NCBI GenBank assembly: GCA_937888595.1
Contig: CALARK010000001.1
Location: forward strand, 11,310 to 75,309
DNA: 64,000 nt
Reading direction: 5' to 3'
Source: an uncultured Sterolibacteriaceae bacterium
Lineage (GTDB): Bacteria; Pseudomonadota; Gammaproteobacteria; Burkholderiales; Rhodocyclaceae
Both the position numbers and the translations under genes were made by a program. Positions 16,229 through 24,367 of this stretch are shown here, piece after piece (positions within the stretch are counted from its first letter, which is position 1; every line of letters begins with the position of its first letter). The notes under the pieces were generated by a model that was given only the letters and a program-made list of their open reading frames with translations, had not been told where the DNA came from and searched no databases.

Positions 16229-17227
16229 CAGCTCGGCCGCTTCCATGGCGAAGTAAGTCAGGATGCCGTCGGCGCCGGCGCGCTTGAAGCACAGCAGCGC
16301 TTCCATCATCACCGCGTCGTGGGCGAGCCAGCCGTTCTGCGCGGCGGCCTTCAGCATCGCGTACTCGCCGCTGACCTGATAGGCGTAGGTCGGCACGCCG
16401 AACGCGTCCTTCACACGGCGCACGATATCGAGGTAGGGCATGCCGGGCTTGACCATCACCATGTCCGCGCCTTCCTGCAGGTCGAGCGCGACCTCGCGCA
16501 GCGCCTCGTCGGTATTGGCCGGATCCATCTGGTAGGTGTACTTGTTGCCCTTGCCGAGGTTGGCGGCTGAACCGACCGCATCGCGGAAGGGGCCGTAGAA
16601 GCTCGACGCATACTTTGCCGAATAGGCGAGGATGCGGGTATGGATGTGCTTGCGCCCGTCCAGCGCGGTACGGATCGCCCCGATGCGGCCGTCCATCATG
16701 TCGGAAGGTGCCACCACGTCCGCGCCCGCTTCGGCGTGGGTGAGCGCCTGCTTCACGAGGGCCTCGACGGTTTCGTCGTTCATCACGTAGCCGCTCGGGT
16801 CGGCGGGATCGATCAGGCCGTCCTGTCCGTGGCTGGTGTAGGGATCGAGGGCGATATCGGTAATGATGCCGAGTTCCGGCAGTTCCTTTTTCAGCTGGGC
16901 GACCACGGTCGGCACCAGGCCCTTCGGGTTCCAGGCTTCTTCGGCCCCCTGCGTCTTCTTGCTGGCGTCGACGACGGGAAACAGGGCGAGTGCGGGAATG
17001 CCGAGCTTCAGGGCCTTTTCCGCGACCGGCAGCAGGCGGTCGAGCGTCATGCGCTCGACGCCCGGCATCGAGGCGACCTTCTCGGTTTTGTTCTGTCCCT
17101 CCAGCACGAATACCGGATAGATGAAATCGGCCGCCGTCAGCACGCTCTCACGCATCAGCCGGCGGGAAAAATCGTCGCGCCGCATGCGACGCATCCGCGA
17201 ACCCGGAAATACACCTTTTATAATCAT
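16214..17227 (-). CDS. hemB: Delta-aminolevulinic acid dehydratase (porphobilinogen synthase)
   Basis: This 337-residue enzyme condenses two aminolevulinate molecules in haem synthesis. Schiff-base lysines are in NLGKGNKYTYQMDPAN and MVMVKPGMPYLD. The active-site metal loop reads DIALDPYTSHGQDGLID, with aspartates rather than the Cys triad, so it is the Mg-type enzyme as in Pseudomonas, not the zinc-type. I start at ATG 17227, with GAGG upstream; a longer open frame to 17278 is not supported. It is convergent with slmA and lies 40 bases downstream of engB. Confidence 0.95.
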   Translation of the reverse strand: MIIKGVFPGSRMRRMRRDDFSRRLMRESVLTAADFIYPVFVLEGQNKTEKVASMPGVERMTLDRLLPVAEKALKLGIPALALFPVVDASKKTQGAEEAWNPKGLVPTVVAQLKKELPELGIITDIALDPYTSHGQDGLIDPADPSGYVMNDETVEALVKQALTHAEAGADVVAPSDMMDGRIGAIRTALDGRKHIHTRILAYSAKYASSFYGPFRDAVGSAANLGKGNKYTYQMDPANTDEALREVALDLQEGADMVMVKPGMPYLDIVRRVKDAFGVPTYAYQVSGEYAMLKAAAQNGWLAHDAVMMEALLCFKRAGADGILTYFAMEAAELLAKQ

Positions 17228-17267
17228 GGTCTTATGCCTCAAAAAATTACTTGAACTTTTTACTCCG

Positions 17268-18011
17268 CTACCTATCATAGTCTTCGGAGGGTGACGAATC
17301 CTCCCCCGCTTTTCCTCCCTGAGCGGGTACCTCGGTGATCATCGAGGTATTCGGGCTCCCGGCTTTCTCCCCTTTGGCCGGGAGCCCATTCTCTTCTTCG
17401 TCCGCAGCGACGCCCAGCCATTTCCCGACCACCCGCTCGACCTCGTCGACACCGGTCTTCTTCAGGCTGGAAAACAGCTGCAAGCTCATCGAAACACCCG
17501 GAAAGTCGGTACTGGCAAGACGGCGGGCGGCCGCCAGCGTTTTCGCCTGCTCCTGGCGCGTCAGCTTGTCGGCCTTCGTCAGCAGGCAATGGATCGGTTT
17601 GCCGCCCGCACCGAACCACTGGATCATCTGGCGATCGAGCTCGGTGAATGGGCGGCGCGCATCCATGATCAGCACCAGCCCGAGCAGCGCCGTGCGTCGC
17701 GTCAGGTAGTGTTCGAGCAATCCCTGCCACTGCCGGCGCACCGCCTCGGGCACATCGGCATAACCGTAGCCCGGCAGGTCGACGAGGGCCGCCCCGTTGC
17801 GCAGGCGGAACAGGTTGATGAGTTGGGTGCGGCCGGGCGTCTTCGATACGTAGGCCAGCCGCGTATGGGCGGCCAGGGTATTGATGGCCGAGGATTTGCC
17901 CGCATTCGAGCGTCCGGCGAAGGCGATTTCCCCGCCGCCGGCCTGCGGCAGCGTCATCGGATCGGCGACGGAAATTTCGAAAGAGGCGTGACGGAACAAG
18001 GAAGTGGACAT
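17268..18011 (-). CDS. engB: Ribosome-biogenesis GTPase EngB/YsxC with extended C terminus
   Basis: This 247-residue GTPase acts in 50S subunit assembly. All G motifs are present: GRSNAGKSS (G1), DLPGYG (G3), TKAD (G4) and SSLKKTG (G5). Start ATG 18011 (MSTSLFRHASFE) fits the family. The usual length is about 200-215 residues; here the last ~40 residues are Gly/Pro/Ser/Glu-rich without family similarity and are encoded by DNA made of three adjacent inverted repeats. A copy of the dispersed repeat encodes the RRLASTDF segment in the sense direction. Confidence 0.93.
   Translation of the reverse strand: MSTSLFRHASFEISVADPMTLPQAGGGEIAFAGRSNAGKSSAINTLAAHTRLAYVSKTPGRTQLINLFRLRNGAALVDLPGYGYADVPEAVRRQWQGLLEHYLTRRTALLGLVLIMDARRPFTELDRQMIQWFGAGGKPIHCLLTKADKLTRQEQAKTLAAARRLASTDFPGVSMSLQLFSSLKKTGVDEVERVVGKWLGVAADEEENGLPAKGEKAGSPNTSMITEVPAQGGKAGEDSSPSEDYDR
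17305..17387. repeat. Cluster of three inverted repeats in the 3' end of engB
   Basis: Three hairpin sequences are adjacent. CCCGCT and AGCGGG (17305-17310/17322-17327) form the first. TACCTCG and CGAGGTA (17328-17334/17343-17349) form the second. The third is an 11-bp perfect stem, GGGCTCCCGGC with GCCGGGAGCCC (17353-17363/17377-17387). No T-run follows on either strand, so it is not a standard terminator. Confidence 0.75.
17501..17524 (-). repeat. Dispersed 24-bp repeat, copy 5 (in engB)
   Basis: The most diverged copy: six transition mismatches, but both outer arms are intact. Sense to engB; read as RLASTDF. Confidence 0.6.
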
Positions 18012-18114
18012 GGAAACGGACCCGACGCGGAGCGCCAACATCAATACAAGCTGATATAGAATAGCGCGTTAGTCAATTTCGCTGTTCTCCGTGCCGCTAT
18101 TCCAGGAGTCCCAG

Positions 18115-18771
18115 ATGATCCGTTTTTCGTTCGTCTCGATGTTTTCGGTTGCCGCCTTCGCCATGGCCTCCACGGCCATCGCCAATGAGGAAGGCAAGCC
18201 TGCCGTCTATCATGGCGACGCCGCCAAGGGCAAGGAAATCGCCTCCACCGTCTGCATCGCCTGCCATGGCGAGGACGGCAACAGCCCGTCCTCGGCCAAC
18301 CCGAAAATCGCCGGCCAGCACGCCACCTACCTGTTCAAGCAGATGAAGAACTTCAAGGCGGATGCCGAGGGCAAGTCCGAGCGCGTCAATGCGATCATGA
18401 ACGGCATGATCGCGCCCTACACGGAAGAGCAGATGAAGGACCTGGCGGCCTGGTTCTCATCCCAGAAGCAGAACGGCGGTGAAATGAAGAGCCGCGACAC
18501 CCTCGCCCTCGGCCAGAAGCTTTGGCGTGCCGGCGATGCCAGCAAGGGCCTGCCGGCCTGTGCAGCATGCCACGGCCCGACTGGTGCCGGCCTGCCGGCC
18601 CAGTATCCGCGCCTTGCCGGCCAGTTCGCCGAGTACACCGAAGCCCAGCTCAAGGCCTTCCGGGTCAGCGAGCGTGCCAATGACCCGAACCGGATGATGC
18701 AGATGGTCGCCGTCAAGATGACGGACGCCGAAATCCGCGCGGTCTCCGACTACATCGCCGGGCTGCATTGA
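18115..18771 (+). CDS. Periplasmic dihaem cytochrome c4
   Basis: This 218-residue exported protein has a signal peptide (MIRFSFVSMFSVAAFAMAS to AIA) and two mono-haem domains with CIACH and CAACH motifs. Each is followed by a Met-ligand region (IMNGMIAPYTEEQM; RMMQMVAVKMTDAEI). This two-domain layout is cytochrome c4, an electron donor to terminal oxidases, often encoded beside engB. An AGGAG ribosome site precedes ATG 18115. A clear terminator ends the gene, so it is monocistronic. Confidence 0.93.
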   Translation: MIRFSFVSMFSVAAFAMASTAIANEEGKPAVYHGDAAKGKEIASTVCIACHGEDGNSPSSANPKIAGQHATYLFKQMKNFKADAEGKSERVNAIMNGMIAPYTEEQMKDLAAWFSSQKQNGGEMKSRDTLALGQKLWRAGDASKGLPACAACHGPTGAGLPAQYPRLAGQFAEYTEAQLKAFRVSERANDPNRMMQMVAVKMTDAEIRAVSDYIAGLH

Positions 18772-18802
18772 ACGCAGCACGCACGCGCATGTGCCTGAGA
18801 AG

Positions 18803-18831
18803 GGGTGGCTCCATGCCACCCTTTTTCTTTT
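18803..18831 (+). terminator. Rho-independent terminator of cytochrome c4 gene
   Basis: Stem GGGTGGC (18803-18809), loop TCCAT and GCCACCC (18815-18821), followed directly by a T-rich run (TTTTTCTTTTT). It is on the plus strand, 31 bases after the stop codon. Confidence 0.88.
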
Positions 18832-18853
18832 TCCGGGTGGAGGGCCGGCGTCG

Positions 18854-20761
18854 ATGAAGCCGCTCGGGATTCGCCATCGCATCCTGCTCGCCGCCCTGGC
18901 ACCGGCCGCCCTGGTCTCGTTCCTCGTTTCCGGCATCCTGCTCGCCGGGCAGCTCGAACAGGCGGAAATCGACCAGCACCGACGACTGCAGGCGGTAGCC
19001 CGTCAGATCGCCTCGGGCGCGGAGTACAACATCTTCGTCGGCAACACCTCCGGCCTGCAGGCGCAACTGGAATCGGCGACGAAGGAACCTGACGTCGTCG
19101 CCGCCGCGATTCTCGATCCGCACGGCACAGTACTCGCCAGCACCGTGCCGATCCAGGATCTGCCCATGGAGGGACAGATCCAGGCCGGTTTCGAACCGCC
19201 CGCCTTTTCCGAGCAGCTGCGACACTGGCACAGCATCGCGATTCAGGCGAGCAGCTTCAACGATCAGGACCTGTTTTCCTTACCGGCATCCCCCTCGGCA
19301 CCGCCGCTCGGCCAGCTGCTGCTGCAGATCTCGAACGAGTCGCTGCGCGGTGAAATGCGCCGCCTGCTCCTGACCGCCGGAACCACCTCCCTGCTGATGC
19401 TGCTGTTCGGCATCCTGCTCGCGATGGCGCTGTCGCGCGACCTGATCCGCCTGCTCTTGCGCATCCGCCAGGTCGTCGATCAGGTCGGCCACGGCATCGG
19501 CGGCGAACGCGTCGACGCCGCGGGCAATGACGAACTCGGCCTGCTGGCCCAGGGGATCAACCGGATGGCGGATCGCGTCGAAATGACCCAGGCCGACCTC
19601 GCGGCCCAGGTGGGGCAGGCGACCGTCGCGTTGCGCAAGGAAAAGGAGGAGGCCGAGCAGGCCGCACGTGCGCGCAGCCGCTTCTTCGCCGCGGCCAGCC
19701 ACGATCTCCGCCAGCCGGCCCAGGCGCTCGGCCTGTTCGTCGCCCGTCTCGAACGCGATGCGCGCCGCAGCTCGCTGCTGCCCCGCGTACGGCAGCTCGC
19801 ACAATCGGTTCGCACCCTGCAGGGGCTGCTCGACACCCTGCTCGACTATTCGCGCTTGTCCGGACAGGTCTATCGCACCGATATCCGTCCGGTACGGGCC
19901 TCGGCGGTGATCGCCGCGATCCATACCGAATACATGGCTGCCGCCGCGGACAGTCGGCTCGAATTGCGGCGGCATGTCGCGGACTGCTGGCTGATGACGG
20001 ATGCCGCCCTGCTGCACCGCATCCTCCTCAACCTTGTCAGCAACGCGATCCGCCACACCCGCGAGGGCGGCGTGCTGCTCGCCTGCCGCCGCGGAACGAC
20101 CCATGCACGCATCGAGGTCTGGGACACCGGGCCGGGGATTCCGCCCGAACAGCAGGACGCCGTGTTCGAGGAGCTGGTGCAGCTCGACAATCCCGAACGC
20201 GATGCCAGCAAGGGGCTGGGGCTGGGGCTGGCCATCGTGCGCCGGACGGCGGCACTGCTGGGCCACCCGGTCGGCCTGCGTTCGCGCCCCGGTCACGGGT
20301 CCTGCTTTTCAATCACGATCCCGCTGGCAGAGGCACCGGTGGATCGGCACCCTCACGAAGGTACGGCCGGAAACGAAATCCTGATCTGCGGCAAGGCCGG
20401 GCGGACGCAGGTCGAACTGATCCAGCTGATCGAAAGCTGGGGCCACATGACGCGCTTCGCCCCCACCGTCAATGATGCGATCAGCGGGTTCGGCATCGCC
20501 GGCATCCCGGCGCTCGTGATCCGCGAAACCGACGACGAACTGTCCGATACCCTCGACATGCTGGATGTCATCGATCATGCCGCCGGCCAGCCCTTGCCCG
20601 CGTTGCTGATCCACCCGGGGCCCGCACCGGCCGCCGAGTTGCGCCAACCGCGGCGCCGGCTGCTGGCACGGCCCTTCCGCCCGGCCCGGCTGCGCGCCCT
20701 GATCGACCACCTGCTCGGCCCGGCGGAGGATGACGTGGACAACCGGGAAGAAGGCGCATAG
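18854..20761 (+). CDS. Membrane sensor histidine kinase with degenerate receiver domain
   Basis: This 635-residue hybrid-type kinase has a transmembrane helix near the N terminus, a periplasmic region of about 130 residues, a second helix (TTSLLMLLFGILLAMAL), a HAMP-like linker and a coiled coil. The dimerisation box follows (FFAAASHDLRQPAQALGLFV, with phospho-His), then an HATPase domain (NLVSNAIRHT, DTGPGIP, GLGLGLAIV). The C-terminal ~110 residues look like a receiver (ILICGKAGRTQVELIQLIES, LARPFRPARLRALIDHLL), but the acceptor Asp is missing. ATG 18854 lies after the upstream terminator, so the open frame before it is not used. The cognate regulator is not adjacent. Confidence 0.88.
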   Translation: MKPLGIRHRILLAALAPAALVSFLVSGILLAGQLEQAEIDQHRRLQAVARQIASGAEYNIFVGNTSGLQAQLESATKEPDVVAAAILDPHGTVLASTVPIQDLPMEGQIQAGFEPPAFSEQLRHWHSIAIQASSFNDQDLFSLPASPSAPPLGQLLLQISNESLRGEMRRLLLTAGTTSLLMLLFGILLAMALSRDLIRLLLRIRQVVDQVGHGIGGERVDAAGNDELGLLAQGINRMADRVEMTQADLAAQVGQATVALRKEKEEAEQAARARSRFFAAASHDLRQPAQALGLFVARLERDARRSSLLPRVRQLAQSVRTLQGLLDTLLDYSRLSGQVYRTDIRPVRASAVIAAIHTEYMAAAADSRLELRRHVADCWLMTDAALLHRILLNLVSNAIRHTREGGVLLACRRGTTHARIEVWDTGPGIPPEQQDAVFEELVQLDNPERDASKGLGLGLAIVRRTAALLGHPVGLRSRPGHGSCFSITIPLAEAPVDRHPHEGTAGNEILICGKAGRTQVELIQLIESWGHMTRFAPTVNDAISGFGIAGIPALVIRETDDELSDTLDMLDVIDHAAGQPLPALLIHPGPAPAAELRQPRRRLLARPFRPARLRALIDHLLGPAEDDVDNREEGA

Positions 20762-20819
20762 CGAACTTCTTCCGCTTCGAAACGTCGTAAGGATTGCACG
20801 CCTGCCGCGACCCATCGAC

Positions 20820-21734
20820 ATGAACACACCCAAACCCTCCGAAATCACGCCGCCCGGGCTCTACGCCCGCCGCCGCGAATTCCTCAGGACCTCCATCGGT
20901 GCGGGCCTCGCCGCCGTCCTGCCGGCGCCGACTTTTGCCGGCATCGGTACGGGAGCGCACAAGAGCGTCTTTTCGACCGACGAGGCGCAGACGCCGCTCA
21001 AGCATGTCAGCGGCTACTGCAACTACTACGAGTTCGGCACCGGCAAGGAAGACCCGGCCGAAAACGCCCACCGGCTGCAGACCCGGCCCTGGCAGCTGAC
21101 GATCGACGGACTCGTCAGGAAGCCGGTGACGCTCGGCATCGACGACATCCTCAAGCTCGCCCCGCTCGAGGAACGCATCTACCGCCTGCGCTGCGTCGAG
21201 GGATGGAGCATGGTGATTCCCTGGCTCGGCTTTCCGCTCGACGTGCTGTTGAAGCAGGCCGAGCCGCTCGGCAGCGCGAAATACGTCGAGTTCGTCACCG
21301 CCCTGCAGCCGGACAACATGCCGGGAACGCGCAGCCGCGTGCTGAACTGGCCCTACCGCGAAGGCCTGCGCCTCGACGAGGCCCGCCACCCGCTGACGCT
21401 GCTCGCCGTCGGGCTCTACGGCGATGCGCTGCCGAAGCAGAACGGCGCCCCGCTGCGCATCGTCGTACCCTGGAAATACGGCTTCAAGAGTGCGAAGTCG
21501 ATCGTGGCGATCCGCTTCCTCGAGCACGAGCCGCAGAGCTCGTGGATGGAGGCCAACCCGCGCGAATACGGCTTCTACTCGAACGTCAATCCGGAGGTCT
21601 CGCATCCGCGCTGGAGCCAGGCGACCGAGCGCCGCATCGGCGAATTCCGCAAGCGCCAGACGCTGATGTTCAACGGCTACGGCGAACAGGTCGCCTCGCT
21701 GTATGCCGGCATGGATCTGCGCAAGTTCTACTGA
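20820..21734 (+). CDS. msrP: Methionine sulfoxide reductase catalytic subunit MsrP
   Basis: This 304-residue periplasmic molybdoenzyme (formerly YedY) repairs oxidised methionines. A Tat signal is present (YARRREFLRTSIGAGLAAVL), and the molybdenum-ligand Cys125 lies in YRLRCVEGWSM. The HSP-type oxidoreductase fold is evident from LLPFNYY-like features (GYCNYYEFGTGKEDPAENA). The dispersed repeat encodes residues 32-39 (AVLPAPTF), exactly the end of the signal peptide. The stop overlaps the msrQ ATG (TGATG-like coupling), as expected for the pair. Confidence 0.95.
   Translation: MNTPKPSEITPPGLYARRREFLRTSIGAGLAAVLPAPTFAGIGTGAHKSVFSTDEAQTPLKHVSGYCNYYEFGTGKEDPAENAHRLQTRPWQLTIDGLVRKPVTLGIDDILKLAPLEERIYRLRCVEGWSMVIPWLGFPLDVLLKQAEPLGSAKYVEFVTALQPDNMPGTRSRVLNWPYREGLRLDEARHPLTLLAVGLYGDALPKQNGAPLRIVVPWKYGFKSAKSIVAIRFLEHEPQSSWMEANPREYGFYSNVNPEVSHPRWSQATERRIGEFRKRQTLMFNGYGEQVASLYAGMDLRKFY
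20913..20936 (+). repeat. Dispersed 24-bp repeat, copy 6 (in msrP signal peptide)
   Basis: One mismatch to consensus. Sense to msrP; read as AVLPAPTF at the end of the Tat signal peptide. Confidence 0.9.
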
Positions 21735-22396
21735 TGCCCATGCGTTACGTTCCCGTGGCCCTGCTGAAGACCGCGGTCTTCCTCCTCTCGCTGCTGCCGC
21801 TGACCTGGTACGGCTGGGGTGCCTGGCACGACACGCTCGGGGCGAACCCGATCGAGGCGGTGACGCGCGGCTTCGGTACCTGGACGCTCAACTTCCTGCT
21901 GATCACGCTCGCCGTCACGCCGCTGCGCAAGCTCACCGGCTTGAACCTGCTCATCCGCCTGCGCCGCATGCTCGGTTTGTTCACGTTCTTCTACGCCACG
22001 CTGCATCTGACCAGCTACCTGTGGTTCGACCAGTTCTTCGACTGGGGCGAAATCGCGCAGGACATCCTCAAGCGGCCCTTCATCACCGTCGGCATGGCGG
22101 CCTTCGTGCTGCTCGTGCCGCTCGCGGCCACGTCGCACAACGCGGCGATCCGCCGCCTCGGCGGGCGGCGCTGGCAGGCGCTGCACCGCACCGTCTACGC
22201 CATCGGCATCCTCGCCGTGCTGCACTACAGCTGGCTGGTCAAGGCCGACCAGTCGCAGCCACTGCTCTACGGCGGCATCCTGTTCGTGCTGCTCGGCCTG
22301 CGTGCCTGGTGGCGCGAGGTGGAGCGCCGCGAACAGCTCGCCGGCAAATACGCGCCGCGGCTGAAGCGGATCATTCCGATCCTGCCGCGTCGTTGA
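21734..22396 (+). CDS. msrQ: Haem-binding membrane subunit MsrQ
   Basis: This 220-residue polytopic b-haem protein passes quinol-derived electrons to MsrP. About six hydrophobic helices are visible, with the ferric-reductase-like core RRMLGLFTFFYATLHLTSYL, and a later helix pair carrying His (LHRTVYAIGILAVLHYSWLV). The ATG overlaps the msrP stop. A second ATG six bases downstream (MRYVPV) is an alternative start. The C-terminal codons overlap the small convergent gene at 22371-22526 by 26 bases. Confidence 0.94.
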   Translation: MPMRYVPVALLKTAVFLLSLLPLTWYGWGAWHDTLGANPIEAVTRGFGTWTLNFLLITLAVTPLRKLTGLNLLIRLRRMLGLFTFFYATLHLTSYLWFDQFFDWGEIAQDILKRPFITVGMAAFVLLVPLAATSHNAAIRRLGGRRWQALHRTVYAIGILAVLHYSWLVKADQSQPLLYGGILFVLLGLRAWWREVERREQLAGKYAPRLKRIIPILPRR

Positions 22397-22526
22397 GTTT
22401 TCTCGACTGGGATTTCTGACGGGCACGGCTGGCGCGCTTGTCCTTGCGCGCATGTGTGCCACCCTTCTTCAACAGCGGTACCGTCGCCAGCGGATTGCGC
22501 GGCCGGACCTGTTTCGCACGCTTCAT
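22371..22526 (-). CDS. Small basic protein coupled to bioC
   Basis: This 51-residue frame starts MKRAKQVRPRNPLATVPLLK and continues KGGTHARKDKRASRARQKSQ. It is extremely basic, with no membrane segment. Its ATG overlaps the bioC stop (ATGA), which implies translation by coupling. Short basic proteins with an RNPL..LLKKGG-like core occur in betaproteobacteria, possibly binding nucleic acid, but no function is known to me. The 3' end overlaps msrQ on the other strand. Confidence 0.65.
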   Translation of the reverse strand: MKRAKQVRPRNPLATVPLLKKGGTHARKDKRASRARQKSQSRKLNDAAGSE

Positions 22527-23386
22527 GGCCGGTGCAGGCGAATCACGTCGCGGCCATCCGCCGTCTTGCGCGGCGCGACTTTCCAGGCATGGCCATAGAC
22601 GATCTCGAAGCGGGCCGGCAGCCGCCCTTCCTCGCGCTCCCAGGCCGAGAAAACACGGCGCCAGTCGCGCCAGGGCAGCCGACCGAGCAGGCCATCCCGC
22701 ACGCCGAGATGTCGCTGGTCGGCGAGGAAGGCGCGCGGCGTGCGATAGGTCAGGGTCAACATTTCCATCTCCATCACCGGATCGGCGAAGCCGGCGGCGA
22801 CCAGCCAGTCGCCGATGTCGTGCATGTCGGGAAAAGCAACCGTCGTCCCGGTTGCTCCCGGAATAGTCGGCGCCGACAGGACGGCCCCCGTTGCCGCCGC
22901 GGCCGCGCGCAGCTCCCCGAGCGTATCCGGGCCGAGCATCGCGAAATGCAGCAGGCCGCCCTCAGCGAGCACGCGGTGCAGTTCGGCGAGGGCCTGCTGC
23001 AAACCGGGCAGGCCCGGCAGCCAGTGCAGCATCAGGTTCGACCAGACGAGATCGAGGCTGCCGGCAGCCAGCGGCAACGCACGCACGTCGGCATTGACGC
23101 AGCAGGGCGTGCGGCGGCGCAGGCGGTCGAGCCAGCGGCCAGCCCCGGATTTCGCCTGCACGGCGGCCAGCATCGGCTGGGCGTAATCCACCGCCAGCGG
23201 CAGGGCATCGGGGTAGCGGCGCTTGAGATCGATCACGCCGTCGCCGGTGGCGCAGCCGATGTCGGCGAAGCGGCGCGGCGACAACCTGACGACATCGAGG
23301 CGGGCCGCCATGCGCCGGCCGACCTCGCGGGCCAGCACCGCCGCCTCGTCGTAGCTCGCGGCCGCGGCCGCGAAATCCCGGCGCAT
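22523..23386 (-). CDS. bioC: Malonyl-ACP O-methyltransferase BioC
   Basis: This 287-residue SAM-dependent methyltransferase makes malonyl-ACP methyl ester to start pimelate synthesis for biotin. SAM motif I is RFADIGCATGDGV, preceded by FAAAAASYDEAAVLAREVG, the family N terminus. Later motifs are LDLVWSNLMLHWLP and LAEGGLLHFAMLGPDTLGEL. It starts one base into the bioB stop region and is followed by a coupled small gene. The dispersed repeat encodes AVLSAPTI in the sense direction. Confidence 0.93.
   Translation of the reverse strand: MRRDFAAAAASYDEAAVLAREVGRRMAARLDVVRLSPRRFADIGCATGDGVIDLKRRYPDALPLAVDYAQPMLAAVQAKSGAGRWLDRLRRRTPCCVNADVRALPLAAGSLDLVWSNLMLHWLPGLPGLQQALAELHRVLAEGGLLHFAMLGPDTLGELRAAAAATGAVLSAPTIPGATGTTVAFPDMHDIGDWLVAAGFADPVMEMEMLTLTYRTPRAFLADQRHLGVRDGLLGRLPWRDWRRVFSAWEREEGRLPARFEIVYGHAWKVAPRKTADGRDVIRLHRP
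22862..22885 (-). repeat. Dispersed 24-bp repeat, copy 7 (in bioC)
   Basis: Three mismatches to consensus. Sense to bioC; read as AVLSAPTI. It is the only copy with the right arm ending TATT instead of TTT. Confidence 0.75.
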
Positions 23387-24333
23387 CAGACCGGCTGCAG
23401 GCCCAGCCGCTCGAACAGCGCCTCGTCGCGCGCCGCCTCGGCGTTACCCGTGGTCAGCAGCTTGTCGCCGTAGAAGATCGAATTGGCGCCAGCCAGGAAG
23501 CACAGCGCCTGCAGTTCGTCCGACATTTCCTGGCGGCCGGCGGACAGCCGCACGAAGCTCGTCGGCATGGTGATGCGCGCCGCGGCGATGGTACGCACGA
23601 ATTCGAAGGGATCGAGCGGCGGCGCATTTTCCATGGGCGTGCCGGGCACCGCGACGAGGTGGTTGATCGGCACCGACTCGGGCGCCGGGTTGAGGTTGGC
23701 GAGCTGCGAGATCAGTGCGGCGCGCACGCGGCGCGACTCGCCCATGCCGACAATGCCACCGCAACAGATCTTCATGCCGGCATCGCGCACGCTGGATAGC
23801 GTCTCCATGCGCGCCTGCTGGCTGTGCGTGGTGATGACCCGGTCGTAGAACTCGGCGCCGGTATCGAGGTTGTGGTTGTAGTAGTCGAGGCCGGCGGCGG
23901 CGAGCTTCGCGGCCTGGCCCGGACCGAGCAGGCCAAGCGTCAGGCAGGCTTCCATACCGAGGTCCTTGACCACGCGCACCATCTCGATGACCTTGTCGAG
24001 GTCGCCCTCCTTCGGCCCGCGCCAGGCGGCGCCCATGCAGAAGCGGCTGGCGCCTTTTTCCTTCGCGGCCTTCGCCGCGACCCTGACCTGCTCCAGTTCG
24101 AGCAGCTTCTCGCGCTCGAGGCCGGTCTGGCCTTCGCGGCGCGCCGACTGCGAGCAGTAGCCACAGTCCTCGGAGCAGCCGCCGGTCTTGATCGACAGCA
24201 GCGTCGAGCGCTGGATGGCATGGGGGTTATGATGCTGGCGGTGCACTTCCTGGGCGCGGTGCAGCAGGTCCATGAAGGGCAGTTCGAACAGGGCGGCGAC
24301 CGCGTCGGTCGTCCAGGCTGCATCTCGATTCAT
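23386..24333 (-). CDS. bioB: Biotin synthase
   Basis: This 315-residue radical SAM enzyme inserts sulfur into dethiobiotin. The cluster motif is GGCSEDCGYCSQS (CxxxCxxC). YYNHNLDTGAEFYDRVITTH and CCGGIVGMGES are classic BioB segments that hold the second FeS cluster and substrate. It is transcribed toward bioC, with which it abuts. comF starts divergently 35 bases away, so their promoters overlap. bioF, bioD and bioA are not in the window. Confidence 0.97.
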   Translation of the reverse strand: MNRDAAWTTDAVAALFELPFMDLLHRAQEVHRQHHNPHAIQRSTLLSIKTGGCSEDCGYCSQSARREGQTGLEREKLLELEQVRVAAKAAKEKGASRFCMGAAWRGPKEGDLDKVIEMVRVVKDLGMEACLTLGLLGPGQAAKLAAAGLDYYNHNLDTGAEFYDRVITTHSQQARMETLSSVRDAGMKICCGGIVGMGESRRVRAALISQLANLNPAPESVPINHLVAVPGTPMENAPPLDPFEFVRTIAAARITMPTSFVRLSAGRQEMSDELQALCFLAGANSIFYGDKLLTTGNAEAARDEALFERLGLQPV

Positions 24334-24367
24334 TGTGTTTCCTCGGAAAGACGCGGGATCATCGCGA

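Noticed and set aside
18791..18853. 5' extension of the histidine kinase frame
   Set aside because: It runs over a clear rho-independent terminator. ATG 18854 after the T-run is the better start.
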